A stretch of 64,000 bases of DNA from Bradysia coprophila (taxonomy: Eukaryota > Arthropoda > Insecta > Diptera > Sciaridae), in assembly GCF_014529535.1 (NCBI RefSeq), contig NW_023503493.1, forward strand, positions 6,480,001 through 6,544,000, read 5' to 3'. The notes under the pieces are model-generated. The model did no database searches, had not been told where the DNA came from, and saw only the letters and a list, made by a program, of their open reading frames with translations. Of this stretch, positions 59,801 through 64,000 are shown in pieces. The position numbers were made by a program, and so were the translations under genes. Position 1 is the stretch's first letter. Every line of letters starts with the position of its first letter.

Positions 59801-62138
59801 GTCGCGATAATTTTTATCGAACGAAAAACACTTTCGAGATTTGTCCGAGAAATTTTAAAGAAAGAAAAGATCGATGCATGAAGGACTGTTGGGAGTGTGA
59901 CGGTTTATAGAATCTAATTTTGCTTGACAACAGATCGAAATTGTAACAATTTTTGCAGGACTTATTTTCATCTTTGATACTAATGAGCAAAGTCAGAGAG
60001 ATTAACATCTTCCATACGCTTTCAACAGCATTACCATTGCGGCGTTTTACAGACGTCTAGTTGAAGTGTGTATCTAGAAGCAATTAAAGTACAGAACAGG
60101 TATGGTATTTCTGCAGTAGTTTGACATAAATTATGAGTGTGTTCAAGATGAATCGGTTAAATTGACCATAACCAGTCTCTAATTTCATTACCAGAAGTCT
60201 CTATCGCGTCTGTACATTACATTCTAGTACTTCATTTGGTGTAATTAATTTCGACCACGGCAGAGTTAAATTAAACCTGTACTCTGCCGTGGTTTCGACT
60301 GACTAAATTAAAATCTTTTACTTCGAATATTTTACCATTTGTTTTGCTTCATAAACGTACACACTTTGACTTTTTTCACATCTCGCATGTTGGAGCTATT
60401 GATAAAAAACGATTTTTGCGACAGCTCCGGAGAAAATGTTTCTAAGGGTTTTGTCAGCCCAACAAAAAATTTTCGAGAAAAAAATTGTTCCACAAAACTC
60501 TCAGAATGGAACGACGATTCGTTTGAACTATAGCTCGTTTGGATCGCCGTCGGCTTGAATCCAGATTCAATATAAGCTGTTCGAAGTTTTGGCGAATTGA
60601 CTCTTAATATGTTCACAATCTTCACAATTCTATGAAGAAACATCAAATATATCTCAGTCACGGTGGGGTTGAACAAAATTTAAATAGAGTCGCGACACCA
60701 CCTCTGATTTTTTTTAATATTTTTATTGAGGGACTCGAGTACTATAAGGAACCACATTCAGTTCGAAAAATTTTCCAGCCGTTTCGGAGAACCGGCACTC
60801 ATGGCCGTGCGGGACCGACGAGTCAATTTGAATACAGATTGTTATAAGAGTTAATTGTAGTTTGTAAAGGATTCCACATAAAATTTGTATAACAAATGAA
60901 ACTCGAGATTTTTTGTAGTATTTCATTCTTGTTGCGAGTGCGTGCCTAACAAAAATTCAGATTTTCATTCGCTCAACGAAATTCTTGTGGAGTAAATTAC
61001 AAGCCACAACAACTCCCAAATTAAAAACCATGATGAATATATAACCAATCAATCATGTCGAATATCACTTTTCTGTTGCTGTTTGGGTTTGAAGAATGTT
61101 CTCTTCGGCAAAATTGAATGTTCGTGTGAACCTCCGTTGGTTGGTTGAATGTTATTAGTACAGTACTTCCATGCTTCCAAATTTATATTTTGACGAGTCA
61201 GAGTATGTTATTAACACTTGTCAAAATATAAATTTAGAAGCACACCCGAAATGCTGTTAAGTGTTTTAGCAATGTGAATGCAGATTTTGTATGGTTGAGC
61301 GAGCAGCGCCAACATAAAGAGTAATAATACCTCACGTACGTGGATCCAAAATTTTTATTTTGACGAGTGGGGACGGTCTTCCTACTTGTCAAAATAAAAA
61401 ATTGGACATACGTACGTACTGTGCTTTACGTGATAAATCAAAGTAATTTGATATTTCATATGAGCAAACCGCCAATTACATTGCCGTAACACGTAAACTG
61501 ATTAAATGGGTGGCAAAGGCATTATCCCAATTAATACAATCTGTTACTTCTATAAGTAGATATTTTCATGGAAAAGTCTTTTACTTCGTTTGTTTTAGGT
61601 TCTGAAATTTTCCCTATATGAGATCAGACACAGAACTAATTCGTATTTTTATCATCGCTGTCGATCACAGATGACATCGCTGTTTCTATGTTTGTTTACC
61701 GAAGGAAAATGAATTAACAGTTCAAGGGGCTCGCTTGCTCTGACTACGGTCTTGTTGGAATTTCCTTCTTTCTCCACTCGGTAATCAAATAACTATTTTG
61801 TCTCCGCTCTCTTTTTTCTTTAAAAGAAGAGTGACGAAATAAACATTATTTGTCATGGATATTCGATGTAACGTGTGATATAATAGCATACACCAATACC
61901 CTCTCTAGCAAACAAACTTCCTTTTAACGCTATCAATTTACCACCTTATTCCAACTACATTCTTTAACGAATCCAATTTAATTTTTGAATATTTACCATT
62001 GACTTCAATTCGCTCGTCAAGCTGATATGCTCGCCTCTCCGCTTCTAAACCATGCTCAATGTGATAGAATATACTGGCCCCGAATATCAAGTACGACACA
62101 TAAAAGCACAACAATGCCAACCATTGTTTCGGTGACAT
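56869..62138 (-). CDS. Ork1: ORK1 (open rectifier K+ channel 1) orthologue, copy C
   Basis: Coding exons in transcript order are 62138-61997, 59567-59266, 59205-58979, 58911-58783, 58725-58578 and 58497-56869. They encode 858 aa. The layout is M1 (4-27), cap with Cys73 and NYT glycosylation site (79-81), pore 1 TVGYG (106-110), M2, M3 (about 173-195), pore 2 TIGFGDY (218-224) and M4 (about 237-265). A very long cytoplasmic tail follows. Motifs I recognise from Drosophila ORK1 include [64 protein letters not shown] and LSLRPSPLAR. ORK1 is an open rectifier leak channel whose tail is heavily phosphorylated in flies, and many RRXS-type sites are visible here. Copy C is the least diverged of the three copies and the best candidate for the ancestral gene. 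It lacks the pore-1 intron found in A and B. Confidence 0.95.
61170..61242. repeat. Hairpin element, ATTTTGACGAGT type, copy 1
   Basis: TGCTTCCAAATTTATATTTT pairs with AAAATATAAATTTAGAAGCA; ACGAGT and ACTTGT bound the loop. Confidence 0.7.
61334..61420. repeat. Hairpin element, ATTTTGACGAGT type, copy 2
   Basis: GTACGTGGATCCAAAATTTT pairs with AAAAAATTGGACATACGTAC; the stem-loop border TTTTGACGAGTG / TACTTGTCAAAA is shared with copy 1, less than 100 bases away. Confidence 0.7.
61533..61690 (+). mobile_element. TTAA-type MITE, diverged copy
   Basis: AATCTGTTACTTC, CTTTTACTTCGTTTG, TATATGAGATCAGA and CACAGATGACAT keep the family order. Further decayed copies are at about 850-995, 21755-21920, 38140-38300 (inverted), 41455-41580, 44190-44340, 56415-56545 and 60205-60345. 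Confidence 0.55.
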
Positions 62139-64000
62139 TTTTGTTTTTAATTTGATATCAAACTAGCAATTAAATCCAAATTTTTTGTCAATAAATTTGG
62201 TTTTTAAAATGTTTTCAACCTTTAACTGATAAAATGCAAAATGAAATTGCAACGAAAGTAATTAATTGGTTGTCGATTTGAGAAAAGGTTAAATAATTTA
62301 GTGTCACTTCACGATCACTTTAAAACAATTGCAGCAACGACACGTTTATGTTCAATCGAAAAACGTTAATTGTAAAAGAGTTTTTATCATCGAATCATGT
62401 CTGTTTCACAATTCACTGATTTACTGCAAATTAGGCCTGTAGAAAATTAATGCATTTTGTGGTTGCAAATCATAATCAGGCTGCGGCGCGTTATTACAAT
62501 TGTTATACAATTTGTCGATGATAAACTTTTCTCACGTTTTGTTTATAAAATAATCATTCAGCTTCGTGCATAGTGTTCATGCGTAACAATTAACAACTTT
62601 TGGATTTAAATCGAAATCACTTGTTTCGGGTAAGTCTAACTGCAGCAACAAAAGTCGTAGTTTTTCCACAAACGAAAACGTTTTGAAGATATTTTTCGTC
62701 ATATCCATAGTCACATTTGTTAAACGTTTCCTATAAAATTTTCAAATCAATTTAAATGTCGCGGTCGTGCTTAAGGTTTTCAACATTTTTATTTTTATTT
62801 AATTAAAGCAAGACACCCCCTTAAACACTAAATTGAGACTCCCAAACTTTTTGATTTTTTTTTCAATAAATCTCCAACGATCGCTGTAAATTTGATAAGG
62901 TAAAACATTAGCAACAACTTAACCGGCGCGTGTATTTCGTGGAAATGTTCTAACTTTGAGAATGGGATAATGTTAACGTTCTCTGCAGTCTTCACCGATC
63001 ACACATTTTGGATAGAATATGCTGACACAGAGTATCGTCTACAATTTCTTTGTGTTGTAATTGAACAATTGAAAACAATTTTTGTTTTAATGAAAACGGA
63101 ATCTAATTACAGTAACTAACGAGGTGGAATAAATGGCGCATTTATTTGCTCTCTGTGTGTGTAAATATCACTCATTTTTCTTGAAATTTTTAATTAAGAT
63201 TTGTATGAACGTAACAGAGATCCACTTTTCCTAATTGCTCAGCAATTATATATTACAACAACAACGTTGTTGTGGCTCAACGTTTGCTATAGTTGTTTGT
63301 TTTGCAGTGTTCCACGGAAGAAGTGCGTGTGATTGCATGATCCATGATAGTGTTGAAGTGTTTTCCTTGTTTGTGCCATCAGTATGGTAACTGAAGTTGA
63401 GGGTAAACATTGATTTGGAATGATAGGATTAAGCAGACGGCTTGAACATTGAGTGGCTCACTTTCAGCTGTCTAGTGCATATAGCACTTGGATCTGTTCT
63501 TTACCGTTATATTGTCGTAAATAGACAGAAACTGTGTCAGTCGAGTCGACTGAGTCGATCCACCTCTGGCCTCGATAAATTGATTAAATCGAAACCATGG
63601 AGTGTTGCGATGGGAATTTCAGTTCCTCAAAGATGTTCAGTGTAGGCGTTTCACTTTATGTGGGCATAGTTGCAATTACAGAAACACTTTTTACTGAACG
63701 CGAAAATATTGCGGTAGGACCTCGGATGCAAACAATGTTACGGTTTTTGCGAAATATAGATTTAGATTTTGAAAAGCGCTGCAGTTATCTTTAAAATTTA
63801 ACAGACAGCAAGCACATCACTGGTATCACCTGTCACAGACGGCAAGCATATTAACAGTTTTACTATACAAACTATTACTTCATTTGATCGAAAATTTACA
63901 GAGATGATTTCCGAAATCTTGTACTTCATTTGTTTTGAACATGCTTTTTGCTATTTAAGACCTCATCAGTCAGAGCTTGTCGTTTATTCTTGCTGTAGTT
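62139..64000. other. Region upstream of the ORK1 orthologue
   Basis: The promoter of copy C should lie here. No exon, promoter motif or other gene is convincing. A short frame at 63442-63645 has no family resemblance. A TTAA-type MITE begins at 63829. Confidence 0.45.
63829..64000 (+). mobile_element. TTAA-type MITE running off the window end
   Basis: CCTGTCACAGACGGCAAGCA, then TATTACTTCATTTG and CTTGTACTTCATTTG, mark the same family. Its right end lies outside the window. Confidence 0.72.

Overview
This window is AT-rich, intron-rich animal DNA, almost certainly from an insect. The recognisable proteins match Drosophila families closely. Small MITE-like transposons fill the introns and intergenic spaces. 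A dipteran is most likely, possibly a lower (nematoceran) fly, but the sequence alone does not settle this. I saw no bacterial features, CRISPR arrays, rRNA or tRNA genes.

There are four cellular genes. On the + strand, from about 4.4 to 31.8 kb, is an inositol 1,4,5-trisphosphate 3-kinase (IP3K2-like). It has two widely spaced alternative first coding exons (4380-4637 and 20736-21386). Both end in phase 0 and can join the catalytic block that starts at 29752. On the - strand, converging on it, are three tandem two-pore-domain (K2P) potassium channel genes of the ORK1 type: copy A (34973-41854, 770 aa), copy B (45364-50935, 738 aa) and copy C (56869-62138, 858 aa). Copy C is closest to Drosophila ORK1, including its long cytoplasmic tail. 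A and B share derived intron positions and look like sister duplicates. All exon joins were worked out by hand and keep the frame. The first three joining segments have identical lengths in the copies (142 nt for exon 1; 180+122 = 302 nt for exon 2; 148 nt for the penultimate coding exon).

The genes are linked in theme rather than as a pathway. The kinase converts IP3 to IP4 and so shapes calcium signalling. The K2P channels set resting potassium conductance and excitability.

Most of the remaining DNA is mobile. It holds a 5'-truncated non-LTR retrotransposon (9.06-10.65 kb), at least three hAT-type elements with 8-bp target duplications, an ~0.9 kb Mutator-like palindrome with a 9-bp duplication and a second partial copy 14 kb away, a 4-bp-duplication (Chapaev-like) palindrome, two PIF/Harbinger MITEs with TTA duplications, and a fold-back element with an internal palindromic minisatellite. 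A dispersed family with TTAA flanks and a conserved TATCGATAACAGATG core has at least a dozen copies. Several short hairpins and a 0.57 kb palindromic satellite inside copy A's first intron complete the picture.

The most biologically interesting signals are the local triplication of ORK1, the unusual pore filters of copies A and B, and introns that interrupt or abut selectivity-filter codons.
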